64,000 nt of DNA, from contig NW_006768788.1 of the NCBI RefSeq assembly GCF_000204055.1, positions 881,115 to 945,114 on the forward strand, read 5' to 3'. Position 1 is the first letter of the stretch. Each line of letters starts with the position of its first letter. A program made the translations under genes and the position numbers. Positions 47,505 to 59,389 of this stretch are shown here, piece after piece. The notes below the pieces were generated by a model. It ran no database searches and was not told the DNA's origin. It was given only the letters and a program-made list of their open reading frames with translations. Source of the DNA: Melampsora larici-populina 98AG31 (taxonomy: Eukaryota; Basidiomycota; Pucciniomycetes; Pucciniales; Melampsoraceae).

Positions 47505-47739
47505 TGTAAGAGTCACATGATCCTGGGCACAACTGCGGCACAGACATCACGTGCTCAGTCAACAAAACCCATCAACTCGCTCTGAGATTCCACATCATCA
47601 TTGTGGAATCCAAAGCCTATTTTCATACTTATGCGTTTTTCTATCTTTCTATTGTTCACTACAGGTACTTTATCATCATTGTGGAATCCAAAGCCTATTT
47701 TCATACTTATGCGTTTTTCTATCTTTCTATTGTTCACTA

Positions 47740-48643
47740 CAGTCTAACCCGCGCTAATGCATAATTTGGGGAGACTCACTTTCCTATGCAATTAGACGGG
47801 TTATGCTTTTTGACCTACACCCCCAAAATGCATAAAAATATGCATTTAGATTTTGGGGTGTATTGCATAGAATTATGCATTAGTACGGTTATTGTATTAC
47901 CCCACCCATATGGGACAAGAGAGGGTGAAGGTGGGAAAACTTCAGTAAGAAAGCGTTTAATTTTGAGGACATTTGTTGTCTATTTAGTACGATATGTACA
48001 GAAAGAAACAAAAACAATTGTTTTCAAGAACATGCTTTATCAAGTACAATGTGTTACAAAAAACAGTCAACAAACAATAACTTTTGAGGACTTGTGCTTA
48101 TTTGGTACGACATGTACAAAAAGAAAGAAATTGAAGTATTTTTGAAGGCTATTGATGATCAAGTGTTAGATATAGTCACACGTTGGAAGAAATCAGTTAT
48201 TGCCACTTGTTTTTTGTTACCAAAAAACAGCTCGGACTCAAGCATCTCGGCATACTTCTGCAAAGAGTTGTCCAATTTGAGACCAGAAGCTGTACCAGTG
48301 CCCTCTATGTGAGCTAATTCCTTGTTTTCAGTAGCAGACATGATGAAAAAAGATGCAAATTGATCTAAGGGAGCCGAAGATCGTGTGAGGTGGGTGATAT
48401 CACTTTGCTGATCATTCCAAAGCACAACTGCTGTTGCTTTTTGTCAGTATCACCACCACATCACTGGGTTTGACCTATGCAATACCGCTTCCAAGATATA
48501 ATTTTTTTTGCTTTGACCCTATGCATCATGCAATATGCAATTAAAATCTTGTTTTGGCCCGCACCAGCGTGGTGGAGACCAAAACCTATGCATTTTGGCT
48601 GGATATGCATATGCGCGGGTATACAACAGCGCGGGTTAGACTG
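47740..48643. mobile_element. nonautonomous TA-targeted (Tc1/mariner-pogo type) element, 904 bp
   Basis: CAGTCTAACCCGCGCT at 47740-47755 is repeated as its exact reverse complement at 48628-48643. A TA dinucleotide flanks each side (47738-47739 and 48644-48645). This is the target duplication and CAGT start seen in Tc1/mariner/pogo elements. Both ends carry clusters of TGCAT/ATGCA motifs. An 88-codon minus-strand frame (48159-48425) ends in KKQVAITDFFQ, a PCNA-binding-box-like motif as described at the end of pogo-type transposases. The element may be a deletion derivative of such a parent. A roughly 50-bp segment is duplicated (near 47964 and 48082). Confidence 0.85.
48159..48425 (-). pseudogene. 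possible C-terminal fragment of a pogo-like transposase
   Basis: 88-codon open frame with YAEMLESELFFGNKKQVAIT then DFFQ near its end. QVAITDFF fits the Qxx(I/L)xxFF PCNA-interacting box. No DDE catalytic motif is left. A chance ORF is the alternative. Confidence 0.35.
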
Positions 48644-48652
48644 TACATGAAT

Positions 48653-49341
48653 TTCATCTTTGGCGGGGAAAGTGTTTACAGGTCTGGACGTGGGAAAGTT
48701 AATTTAAGATTGATAATCCCAAAGCGCCGGACTGTGCTCGCAGCTCCGCCCTCACTCTAATCTTAAGAGCGGCCGTCTGCTTCCACAGCCCTTTAAACGA
48801 AAATCACTGAGTCTTTTTGGTGGTGCACAGTCGGTCGACCACGTCACACACAGGTTACCAAAGTGGGTGTACATTTGAATTGCTTGAATTGCTTTATGGT
48901 GATATTTGATTTGGTCAGAATGAATGTGTGTATGTGGTACATACCAACAAATAGGAGTGATGTGAACTGTGTTGAGGTGAAGATTTGGTGATACATACAT
49001 AGTGCAATACTTTGATTTTTGATTTTGATGGTGGTTCGATCGATCAAAGCTCAGTTTATATTCTAGAATCTACATATTTACCGAATACCGAATCAGAGTC
49101 CAGACTTCCAAGAAAACTTGAATCAGTTAATTGAAACTTGATTGTTTCTTTTTGAAGAGAAAGAAAAAGTTTATCAAGGTTGTTCGATAGAGAAACTTCT
49201 TAAATACAAGCACTTTCAAAGAAAAAAGAACATTACACTTCAAACTCATTCGAATCAAATCATCATCTGGTTTCTTTCTTTTCTCTTTACCTTCTCTTTA
49301 CCACATTTAAATCGACTTATATCTTCTTTAACGAATCTCAA
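48653..49341. other. intergenic between Copia and tricalbin
   Basis: No gene. Holds the 48686-48793 segment similar to 7454-7544. The end (about 49130-49341) is probably the 5' UTR and promoter of the tricalbin gene, pyrimidine-rich with no clear TATA. Confidence 0.4.
48686..48793 (+). repeat. diverged dispersed repeat, copy 2
   Basis: Same start (GGACGTGGGAAAG) and end (GCTTCCACAGCCCTT) as 7454-7544, same orientation. Confidence 0.35.
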
Positions 49342-52300
49342 ATGTCAGTCATTGGTAAAGATTATGCCACAACGGCTGATCCATCAGAATATCCAAATCT
49401 TCAAACTCCAAAACCAAATGGATACATCATTCCTTCAGATTCTCCGACTCGTCCTAATACTAACGATTCAAATTTAGTTCCTGTAAGTTGATAATTCTTC
49501 TTGACCAATCATCTTAATCTGATATATGCTTTGTTTTAGGAACATTCATTCGATCCAGATGCTACACCGGAAGAAAAGAAACAACAAGCCATGTTAGGTG
49601 CTGATAAGTTGGCTAAATTAGATATGAGTAATCTTCATTTAAAACCAACTGCTACGACTGGTAAGTTCACTTTTTTAGATTCTTGAAGCCCATTTCGCAG
49701 GTTCTGATAAGCTGATCAAATTGTATTATCAATCCATAGCTCTCAAAACTGATCTCAATGGAATCAAAGTCGAAGTAAGCGGTTCGATCATGATCTATCA
49801 AATTGAAATCGAGGTTTTGATTAATACGTTCTACGGTTCTTTAGCCTTCAGTCAATATGGAAGATATCAAAGCCACATCAGAAGCCAATGCGAATTCCGA
49901 ACAAAATGATTTAAATTCAACAAACAAAACCGATACTGAACTTGGTGATCTACCGGGTCAGATCTCAGCGGTCACTCCAATGACAGGTGTGATTCCAGAT
50001 TGGTATAAAGTTGGATGGGCTGCTCAAATGGAATCAAATAGGGATCGTGAACCTTCAGAAGTCAAACATACTGAAATCTTAGAAACTTTTTTAGGTGAAA
50101 TGTATTATGGTACTTGGTCTGTCATCATTCTTATCTTACTCATCATTCTTATCTTACTTGTCATATGACTTGTTTAATCTAACCTTTTTGTTTTGTTTTC
50201 ATAGGTATCATAACGCTGCTATCATCTTCTTTGCTGTGGCGGCATCTCATTACATAACTCTCTTTGGTGGCGGATGGTCATCATTAATGTGCGTTGATCA
50301 TGCGATAATCCTCAATGGTTTAAATACTGAAATTTGATATGTTATTGTAGTATTATTTTGAGTATTTGTGCAACCTATTATCAAACAAGTATTCGTAGGG
50401 TTCGAAGAGACGCAAGAGGAGATGTAGCTCGTGAATTAGCTAAACAAAGACTTTTTCAAGATCATGAAACAGTAGACTGGCTTAACAATTTCTTTCATCG
50501 GTTTTGGTTGATTTATGAGCCGGTAATGCCTTTTGCAAAATCATCTCTCTTTTCTTTTTTTTCTGAGATTTGGGTTTTTCTTATTCTCTTGGATTGGATG
50601 ATACATAGGTTCTTTCCGCTACTATTGTGGCTTCTGTTGATCAAATCTTGGTAGCCTCGACTCCTACTTTTTTGGAATCGATTCGAATGTCGACTTTTAC
50701 TTTAGGTTCAAAGGCACCTCGAATTGATTTTATTAGATCTCATCCTGAAACTGAAGATGATGTAGTGGTCATGGTATGATCTCAATCTTTTCTCGTCTTA
50801 TAAATTCACTATTGAGACTTATTAACTGAAATCTGCATCATTCAGGATTGGAAATTCGATTTTACTCCGAATGATATCTTGGAAATGACTGCCAAGGCTG
50901 CAGCGGCCAAGATTAATCCAAAGATTGTTCTGACGATTAGATTTGGGAAAGGTTTAATTGGTGCAGCCAAGGATATTGTAGTGGAAAATATCTCCTTTTG
51001 CGGTATCATGAGGATCCGAATCAGTGAATATCTTGCCACTTATATTGCTCTCTTGATTCATTCACTATGACAGACGCTGATCATAACTTATTTTTGTATC
51101 TTTTTATCAGAACTTATGAATAATTTTCCACACCTGCAATTGGTGGATTTATCTTTCATGGAAAAACCAGAGTTTGACTTTGTACTCAAACCTGTGGGTT
51201 TTGATCTTAACATGATTCCTGGTCTCTCAGGTTTCATTGAATCTCAAGTACATGCAACCCTTGGCCCCATGATGTAAGCCTCATTTCCTCTTCAATTCTT
51301 GTCCGAATCCTCATCATGTGTTTCTTTTTTTCAAAGGTACGACCCAAATGTTTTCACACTCAATCTAGAGCAGATGTTGGCTGGTACACCGATTGATTCA
51401 GCTATCGGAGTCCTTCAACTCACTGTACATCATGCTCGTGGATTGAAGGCGGTCAAGATTGGTGGCGGGACCCCTGATCCATATGTGACAATTTCGATCG
51501 GCGCCCGTGGTCATCTAGATCGTACCAAGGTGAGTACGCATGGTTGATCACGATCTAGAGCACTATCATTGACATTCAAAGCATATATAGGTTAAGCACA
51601 GCACTCAGAACCCACACTGGAATAGTATACACTTTTTACTTCTCAACTCTCTCAACGATCTTCTCACGCTAGAAATCATGGATTATAACGAAGTCAGGAA
51701 AGACACATCGCTAGGAACGGCCAATATAGATCTTCAAACCTTGGTAGCTGACCCTGAACAAGATAGTCTGACTATCCCAGTCATGTATCAATCGAAAGCC
51801 AGAGGTGAAATCCGAGTCGATCTCACCTATCATCCTTGTTTGATTCCGAAAGCTCTTGAAAGCGGTGAAGAAGAACCGATGCCTGAAACTACAACTGGGG
51901 TGGTACGTCTAACACTACATCAAGCAAAAGACCTTGATTACAAACGATCGGGTACCAGTCAATTATCACCTTATGCTAAGATTTACTTGAATGGGATTCA
52001 AGTTAAGAAAACATCTGTGATCAAAAGAACAAATAACCCTGTATACGAAGTATACACCGAAGTATTAGTTAAGAAGAGATCAGCGGCTGTCTTTACTGTT
52101 AAGATGTATGATGAACGTGTTGGAGAAGATGCATCGATTGGATATGTCAATGCGAAACTTGATGATTTATTAGAAGCTACTTCTGGTGATCATAAGAATG
52201 ATTGGTTTCCTCTTAATACTAGTAAAACTGGAAAAGTCAGACTTAGTGCGACATGGAAAGGTGTATTGATGGCAGGAGCAATCAATGGGGCTGGAGCATA

Positions 52301-55300
52301 TACACCTCCAATCGGTGTTTTGAAATTTTGGTTTAAGAAAGCAGAGGATTTGAAGGTCTGTTTTTTGTTATCGTACAACGCATCAAGTAAATTTCACTGG
52401 TCTGACTTCATCAGGATGGGTTTTGATTCACAGAACGTCGAAGCTTTGACGGGTGGAAAGAGTGATCCGTATATTCGAGTGATGAGATCAGGGATTGTTT
52501 TGTCGAGAACCCAGATCCATGTGAGTATTCTCTTCAGCGAGATACTCGTCGGTTTTACTTACCTACCATGTTATCTCTAGAACAGCAATCTTGATCCAGA
52601 TTTCGATGAGATTGTTTATGTCCCAGTCCATAGGTGAGTTTACATCATATACTGAGTCCTCTCATTTTATACTTACTCTCTATTACCTGATCTTTTGCAT
52701 AGTATGAAAGACCATTACCGACTTGAGGTGATGGATTATCAACAAATGACCAAAGACCGTTCTTTGGGAATGTATGATTTATCGGTTCAAAGTTTTGCGG
52801 TTCCTTGTCAACCCAAAGGCGCAACCACCCATCAATCAACCGGTAAACAAGTTTTCTCAGAATACCTCAAGACTGATGGTAAGAAGGCAGTTGTGAAGGG
52901 GCGATTACACTTTGAGGTGGAATTTCACCCTTGTACATATATGCGATTTTCACCGTTTGATCGACCAGCATCAGACCTCGATAAACTCAAAGCAGATGAC
53001 GCTTCAGATTTAGCTTCTACAGTCGATGCCGAATTTGAAGACAATGGATCGGTTGTGAATGAACCTGAAGGTGTTGAAGTCTTGGCCACACCTATCTCTA
53101 CTGCTAAACCTAGATCACGAACCGTCTCTAAAGCTCAAAGTGCACATTCAAAGCAATCAAGTATCGGTGAATTGAAAAGTGCAATTGAACTTCCATCTGG
53201 AGTTTCGGCTATTTCAGGTCTTTCGACTTTAGATCCTAAACCTATTGAATTAAGTAAAACTGAATTACTTCAAGCTCAATCTGGTATACTTGTGTTTAAT
53301 ATCATGGGAGGTACGATTGCAAGGAAGAATGCTAGGTTGGAATTCTTATTTGTCAGTTTGATTTTTTTTTTGCTCAAAGTTTTTAAAACGTATTTGGTTT
53401 TGATTGGGCTTCGGTTTTTCTTCCTTGTTTTCAGGATGATGGTTATTGGCCTGCATGTAAGTTTCTCAACTATATCTGATGTATCAATCAAATATAATCG
53501 TTCACTTTATTGATCGTTGGTCTTTGTTTTAGACTCTACTGAACCCTCAAAATCTGTGAATGCTAAATGGGATGAAACTGGAGAATGCTTTATCAGAGAA
53601 TTAGATTGGTCTAGATGTACTTTGAAATTGAATTCGGCTGATAAAGATACAAGAGAAGAAGTTTATGCTCAATATTCTTGTAGTCTTAAAGATTTCTTAG
53701 ATTGTTGTTTAGTAAGTTTTTGGCTTTTTCAAATTGAAATTAAGTTAAGGTACTGATGGGTTTTGGATTAATTATAGGAAGCGCCTCATGAGTTTGTACT
53801 TGAAGATTTAGAAGGTGGTCATAAGAGTACTGTTTCGATTCAGTGTAGATACGTACCAGTGCCGATCACTTTGGAGCCTCGGGAGAGCATCAACAGTGAG
53901 CAATTAAAGAGTTTTTCATTATGCTTATTGGCTAGTCGTTGACGTTGTCATCGAATGATGTCAAATAGATATGGGCATCTTGACTGTGATGCTGGAGAAT
54001 GCAAAGAATTTGTTGGCGGCCGATAGGAATGGATACTCTGATCCTTATGCTCAGTTTGTTTTGAATGGTATGAAGGTCTTTAAGAGTGATGTACAGAAAA
54101 AGACATTGAATCCACAATGGATGGAAAAATTCGATGTAGAAGTCGTCAGTAATTTCTTTCTTCGATCCTGTATGTTTTTGACCTTCAATCTGATTACTTT
54201 TATCTCAGCCTTCGCGAGTTCATGCAGACTTTATTGTACAAGTGTTTGATTGGGATCGTGTTGGGGCAAGTGATAAACTTGGACAAGCAGCAATTGATTT
54301 GAAAGAACTTGAACCAATGCAACAATCTACTATGGCGCTAAAGCTCTCACATGAAGGAACTGAACACGGTGTTGTGCATCTCAAACTTACCTTTCGACCT
54401 GGTTTCATCACTCGTAGTCGACAAGCTACATCCACTTTTACAGGTCTAGGCAGGGTGGCCACAGGTCTTGGTGGAACGGTACTTTCTACTGGTGCTGGTG
54501 TTGGTTTAGGTGCAGTGAAAGGAGTGGGACACGTTGGGGGTGGTGTAATCAAAGGAGTGGGAGGAGTTGGTAGATTAGGCTTTACAGGGATCCGAAAAGT
54601 CACAGGAACTCATAAAAGGAGTAGTACGACTGATAGTGATAAATTAGGAGCAGAGAATACATCAGGACTGGGAACACCACCTAGCAATTCGCTTGGAATC
54701 TTATCTGACAAGGTGATAGGTAGTCCAAGACTTTCTCAAGATATGCCACAATCTACCCCATCTAAATCAACTTCAGATCTGAAATTAACAATAACGAATT
54801 TAGGAGCTAGTGGATTAGAAAATCCAGATGCAAAACCATATTTACATGTCAAAAGAAATGGAAAATCGGTATTTGATACAAAACCAATTCGACATACAAC
54901 TACACCTACATGGGAAGAAAGCTTTACATTAGATTTAATCATTGGACAGAATTGTAAACTAGATTTTATAATTTATGATAAAAAGAAATTGGGTAAAGAT
55001 AAAGAATTAGGTAGTTTATCAGTTGATGTTTGGAATTATGTATTACCTAATCAAGGGAAATTAGATGCAGATGTTTTAGAAACTTTAAGTAATGGGACTG
55101 GCAACTTGAATTTTAAAATGATGGCTTCATTAAGAACTCCTAATAATCAACAATTAATCGGTAGTCCTGATGGGAATGGTGGAAATAAAGCCAGAGTTGG
55201 AAGTTTTTTAGACAGAGATCCTAATAGTGGTACTGGAGGTCTTCATCATGGTCATCTTGCTCATTTGAATGGAGGAACTTCATCAACGACCACTACACCT

Positions 55301-55372
55301 GGTGGTCCGCCTTCTCCTGGTTCTAAATCTAATAGATCGATTTCGAGATTCTCTTTACAGCGTCATCGTTAA
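49342..55372 (+). CDS. tricalbin (ER-plasma membrane tether, SMP and C2 domains)
   Basis: More than 15 exons. Order: acidic N-terminus; VIPDWYKVGWAAQMESNRDR; a membrane hairpin across a splice join (AAIIFFAVAASHYITLFGGG, then LSICATYY); the SMP lipid-transfer domain (ETVDWLNNFFHRFWLIYEPV to MDWKFDFTPNDILEMTAKAA and LVDLSFMEKPEFDFVLKPVG); then five C2 domains starting at IGVLQLTVHHARGL, VVRLTLHQAKDL, IGVLKFWFKKAEDL, MGILTVMLENAKNLL and LKLTITNLGASGL. The fourth has the full set of Ca-binding Asp (NGYSDPYAQF, FDWDRVGASD). Gly/Val-rich linker (GAGVGLGAVKGVGHVGGG) before the last. Yeast Tcb1-3 anchor cortical ER and move lipid at contact sites. First exons: 49342-49482, 49540-49660, 49740-49774, 49845 onward. 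Some splice sites in the middle are approximate. Confidence 0.92.
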
Positions 55373-56219
55373 TGTTAATTTTAATTTGAGATGTGTTTAT
55401 TCTGCTTCGTGGGATTTCAATCTTTTCTCTTTGAAGTTTCGTTATTAATTCTTTTACTTTTTGTGAAACATTTAAAAAAATTATGTGATTTTTGTTTTTG
55501 TTTTTTACGATTTTTTTTTTGGCAGAAATACAAGGTCCGACTCCACCGTCTATACAGCAAATCTTTAGACCTTTGGTTTTTTCTTCATTCTTTTTTTGCT
55601 ACGTGGACATGATCATGCTCTGTGTGTTTTATTTGTTTTTCATTTTTGGATTGATTGATTGAATTTGTTGTGTAGTTTTTTTTTAATTTTTCATTTTAAT
55701 TTAGTTTTTTATACTTAAACAATCAATACATGTTGAAATTTAAGATTGAAGGGTTTATGAGAAAGACATCTTTAAAGTCGGGTTTTGCTTCGGTTTCTTT
55801 GGTACATTTTCAAAACAGAGAAATGAGATCAAGATATGTGACAAAAGTATAGAGAAAATCAGGATATCATGTATAATTGTTTTATTTGTAGTGGGAGATT
55901 TGTTTCTCAACGATACAAGTTTTGATGTGATTCATAAAAAAATCCAAAAGTTTATGTATAAGGTTTACAAAATTGGGAGGTTATGCATTTGTCTTTTAAT
56001 GGTATGTCAATTCTATCTATTTTCGTCTTCAAGGAGCTTGTAAGTACTTACATGATCATCTTTGACCAGTTGAAAATGATGGAAATTCATGGTCATGTAG
56101 CAGGATTGATGACTGATGCTCGCTTGGAAGAGAAATTGATTTCATCAGTGGCACTAAAGGAAAGGGTGGATTCATCATTGCGGGCATGAACTCACTACGT
56201 ACGCAAGCTCTGTTCTCAA
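55373..56219. other. AT-rich 3' flank of tricalbin
   Basis: T-rich DNA with no gene or repeat recognised before the copy-B module. Confidence 0.5.
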
Positions 56220-56700
56220 GTTTCGTACCAGCTGGGCGTCGTCGTCGACCGGTCAATTGAGGTTTGGTTAATTGCTCACTCAGGAACGTTTGGGTGTGGT
56301 GATTTGCTGCTATCGAGCCTTGAGGAGGACTCATTCTCGAGTATGATGAGCCAAGCGTAACGCTGTTCACCAGAAGTGGTCTTCGTATTCAACCGGTTTT
56401 CTCGAGAATCCCTCTGAGGATTGTCCGAGGTTGAAAAACTAATAGCCCGTATCACAACCCAGGTTCCGATAACAGACCTGAACGTGACTTTGATGGACGA
56501 TAGAGTACTGTGAATGAAATCCCTATACTCCGGCGCAAACCTTTCTTTCTTCAAGTAGTCATTGAAGAAAGACTTTGGATGTGCGGACGTCAGGGCTTGG
56601 TCATCTTCATAACCCGTCTGACTCTAGCAGACTTCTTACAGCGTTTGACAGGGCAATGTAGCGTCACTCGGACCTGATGTCGGCATGAAATCTCCATCTT
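56220..56700. pseudogene. degraded upstream module of acidic family, copy B
   Basis: On the minus strand about 56220-56280 reads NQTSIDRSTTTPSWYET with a TGA upstream in the frame. On the plus strand about 56425-56512 reads SEVEKLIARITTQVPITDLN and TLMDDRVL then stop. From about 56550 FFLQVVIEERL then RQGLVIFITRLTLADFLQRL continues. The same divergent order is seen at copy A and beside copy C. Confidence 0.5.
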
Positions 56701-56769
56701 GACTGACGGCACAACATTCATGGCGCACGAGGTTGAATGCAAAATGAAGCTTATGCGCAACTGTGAGCG

Positions 56770-56776
56770 TATAAAA
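56770..56776 (+). promoter_or_regulatory. TATA box of acidic copy B
   Basis: AGCGTATAAAAGGAT, 260 bp before the start codon; the same 14-bp context is present upstream of copy C. Confidence 0.65.
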
Positions 56777-57035
56777 GGATGTCTGATTCTTTGATTCGCT
56801 TTCCATCCTCCTCACACACTTCTTGTTCTTTCTCCCATTTCCCGTCCTGCCATCTTATCCTTCCACATCACTTTCCACATCATCTTATCAATTTGATTAA
56901 AACCCCTTATCGTCCATCGATTGAAGCTTCACCGCCTATATCATCCTTCAGCCAATTCTCTATTGCAGAGATCTTTCCATCATCCGCGCTCTCATCATAT
57001 CACCCTAAAACAATCTTCACATTTACTTTCGGAAA

Positions 57036-58185
57036 ATGTCTTTCACAAACCTTGGCTTGAATCTCGCTGCATTGTCTTCCGTGGACACTTGGTTTCATCT
57101 CAAGCGAGTCATTCTTCAAAGTGCGCGCAATACCAAGAGCAGCGAAGATGTCTTGATCCGACAAAGTGTAAGCCGCTCATTTCTTTCGCTTGAGACGCAA
57201 GCCAAATTACTCATCTGTTTGTTATTGTGCTATCAGGATAACATCCCGTCGTATCCGTTCAAGCTCTTCCCAAGCGATAAGCTTCTTACTTGGACTCCAC
57301 AAACCGTTGTTGAGGTATGTTTACTTTCTGTCTGCGACAGTTTTATCCTCATCAGTTGACATCGATCCTTATGATTCATTTGACTTTCAGATCACGTTCT
57401 CTGATGATCAACTTTCATCGGGCACTGTCAACTCCGAAGAAAATTATGATACTGCATTCAATTCTTTAAACCGTGAACATGGCACGATTGCAATCGAACT
57501 TCTCACATCGCCGGCTAGCTCGGTATCATTGGAGAGTTTATCCTGCTACTCCTCCGATTCACAAGAAGAAATCAACAATGAATCTGAAAGCTCCTTTGAT
57601 TCTCTGTTCGAAGACGATTCCATCGAAAATTCTTCCATCTATCAAAATGTCAACTCAGTACGCACGCCTAATCCTACGGATACTGTACTAGCTGAGGAAA
57701 AGGCACTACTTGAGCCAATCTCACTCGAGAATCAGTCGTGGAATGAACGCATCAACTACCTTGCTACTGATGAAGAATGGGACGACCATATCGACAAATT
57801 AGCAAAGGAGTTTGAAAAGGAGATGGGATTTGACTCTGAGACTGAGACTGAATGTCTTTCATTCGACAATAACATGACCAGGATATCAGCTGCGTTTGAT
57901 TGCGACAAAGAAGAAGTTGAAGATGGAGAGTTTGAGGACATATTTCTATCACCAGAATGTTCTGAAGGAGAGGAAGTCAATCGGTCTTTTGATTCTTTAT
58001 TTGACGGTGAAGATAGCATGATGGATGAATTTGAAGACTCTGTTGAAAGTCAAGAAACAAGCCAAGAATTTAATAATATTTTCAAAATAAGTGAAGAAGA
58101 AAAACAAGAATATCAATTATTATCTTTACAAAGACACGCAAGAGCGATTCGAAGAAACCCACACCTTTTTCATCTTTTCCGTTAG
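57036..58185 (+). CDS. acidic protein of unknown family, copy B
   Basis: Three exons (57036-57167, 57237-57314, 57391-58185) give 334 residues. The start MSFTNLGLNLAALSSVDTWF is shared with copy C. Exon 2 ends YPFKLFPSDKLLTWTPQTVV, 26 residues. Exon 3 is strongly acidic and Ser-rich, with repeated SFDSLFE/D-G-ED motifs (SSFDSLFEDDS; SFDSLFDGEDSMM), the block NERINYLATDEEWDDHIDKL followed by AKEFEKEMGFDSE, and a basic C-terminus LLSLQRHARAIRRNPHLFHL. No signal peptide or membrane segment. The SFDSLF repeats could be short interaction motifs. Function is unknown. It lies tail to tail with copy C in an inverted duplication. Confidence 0.78.
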
Positions 58186-59389
58186 AAGATTTGGATAGAT
58201 GTTTGAGTTCTGATATTAGTGCACCTACAAAACAATATTTCATTCTAAAATTTATCACCAGCAATATAAATTCAATCATCATATAATCATCTTCAACAAA
58301 AGAATGATCAAAATTGAAATTTCTTGCATATTCAAGAGTCTGATCAAAACACATTGTATATATTTCAAATCTTTGTATCTTTCATCTTTATATTCAGTAT
58401 TTGTATTTCTTTCTCCTTTTTTTTGTAATTTTCTTTAATTTATCTGAAATTGAATATCACCATCATATCAAAAAAAGTTTGTTCAAACACATGACCCAAA
58501 AGGCACTTGACAAAAAATTCTGTTTCACTCCACTTACACCTTGGCCAACCAAAAATGATTCCAAACAAGGCCATACACATAATGACTTGTGATATTTCAC
58601 AGCAGTAGGTTATATTCAGTCTGCCTGAATACTTGCCCCAAGTTGGATATTGGCACCACCCAAAAATAAAGAAAAATGGGCCTCTCATGATGCTCAAGGT
58701 TTGATTCCAATTTGGGGAGGATTTGGAAGATCATTTTTTTGTGAATCATGTTTCTTTTTTTGATTGTTGGAGCAGCTGGGTAACAGCACAGACCAATAGA
58801 AAGGGATGCATTTACAATGTCTTTTGCCTCTGACCAGGTTGGTTTTTTCAAAGGGAATGTCCTGTATGCACATTTTGTACCATGTCATAAGATGCAGAAA
58901 CTCGGAGAAAGCTATGATGAGGTTCAGAACTTGCATTTAAAAAAAGAATCTTGAAAAGTTTGCAAGGTTTAGGAATCTGTGGGTCACTTTTCCACTTTTC
59001 CATTTGATAGGAGGTAACTGTTATATCTACAAATTGAAATCAAATCTTAAACCTCATTGGGGGCCCATTGTTTTCTGAAATTTGGGTGGTGCCAATGGGA
59101 ATAACCAACTGGTAAATGGTGGGCTCAACCAGAATAGGATTTTCTCCAATGGGTCTTTGGTCATGGCATGTGTTTGAACAAACTTTTTTTTGAAATGGTG
59201 TTGATATTCAATTTCAGGTGTAAGATAAATAGAGAAAATTACAAAAAAGGAAAAAGAGATACAAATTTAGAATATAAAGAGAAAGATACAAATATTTGGA
59301 ATATGCAATGTGTTTTGATTAAAATTTTGAGTGTACAAGAATTTCAGTTTCTGGAACTATCTCCTCTTGTGTAGATGGGTTCAAATTTT
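58186..59389. other. palindrome centre between copies B and C
   Basis: Noncoding. The two 3' flanks are inverted copies down to about 58720 and 59030; the middle is unique and AT-rich. No terminal target duplications suggest a MITE, so the inverted similarity belongs to the gene duplication. Confidence 0.6.

Larger units (their letters stand above)
34130..48647 (+). mobile_element. Ty1/Copia LTR retrotransposon with two nested insertions
   Basis: Two near-identical LTRs (238 and 237 bp), a primer-binding site, a single gag-pol frame and a G-rich polypurine tract define the element. Without its two insertions it would be about 5.8 kb. The target duplication TGAAT is at 34125-34129 on the left and 48648-48652 on the right; the right copy is only found once the 904-bp insertion in the 3' LTR is taken out. 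The LTRs differ at two substitutions and one T-run length, so insertion is fairly recent. Confidence 0.93.
47505..48647 (+). repeat. Copia 3' LTR, split by a 904-bp insertion
   Basis: 47505-47739 plus 48646-48647 make the 237-bp LTR. It differs from the 5' LTR by two substitutions (GCACGACT/GCACAACT; AACTTGCT/AACTCGCT) and one T. The last two bases (CA) lie beyond the inserted element. Confidence 0.9.

Noticed and set aside
47786..48145. 119-codon ORF in the TA element as transposase
   Set aside because: No DDE motif or helix-turn-helix; it spans an internal duplication and AT-rich repeats.
48159..48425. Intact pogo transposase
   Set aside because: Only about 88 codons remain and no catalytic core is present; kept only as a possible fragment.
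58443..59221. MITE between acidic copies B and C, from its terminal inverted similarity
   Set aside because: The inverted similarity continues outward into the genes and promoters and no target duplication is present, so it is part of the gene-level inverted duplication.
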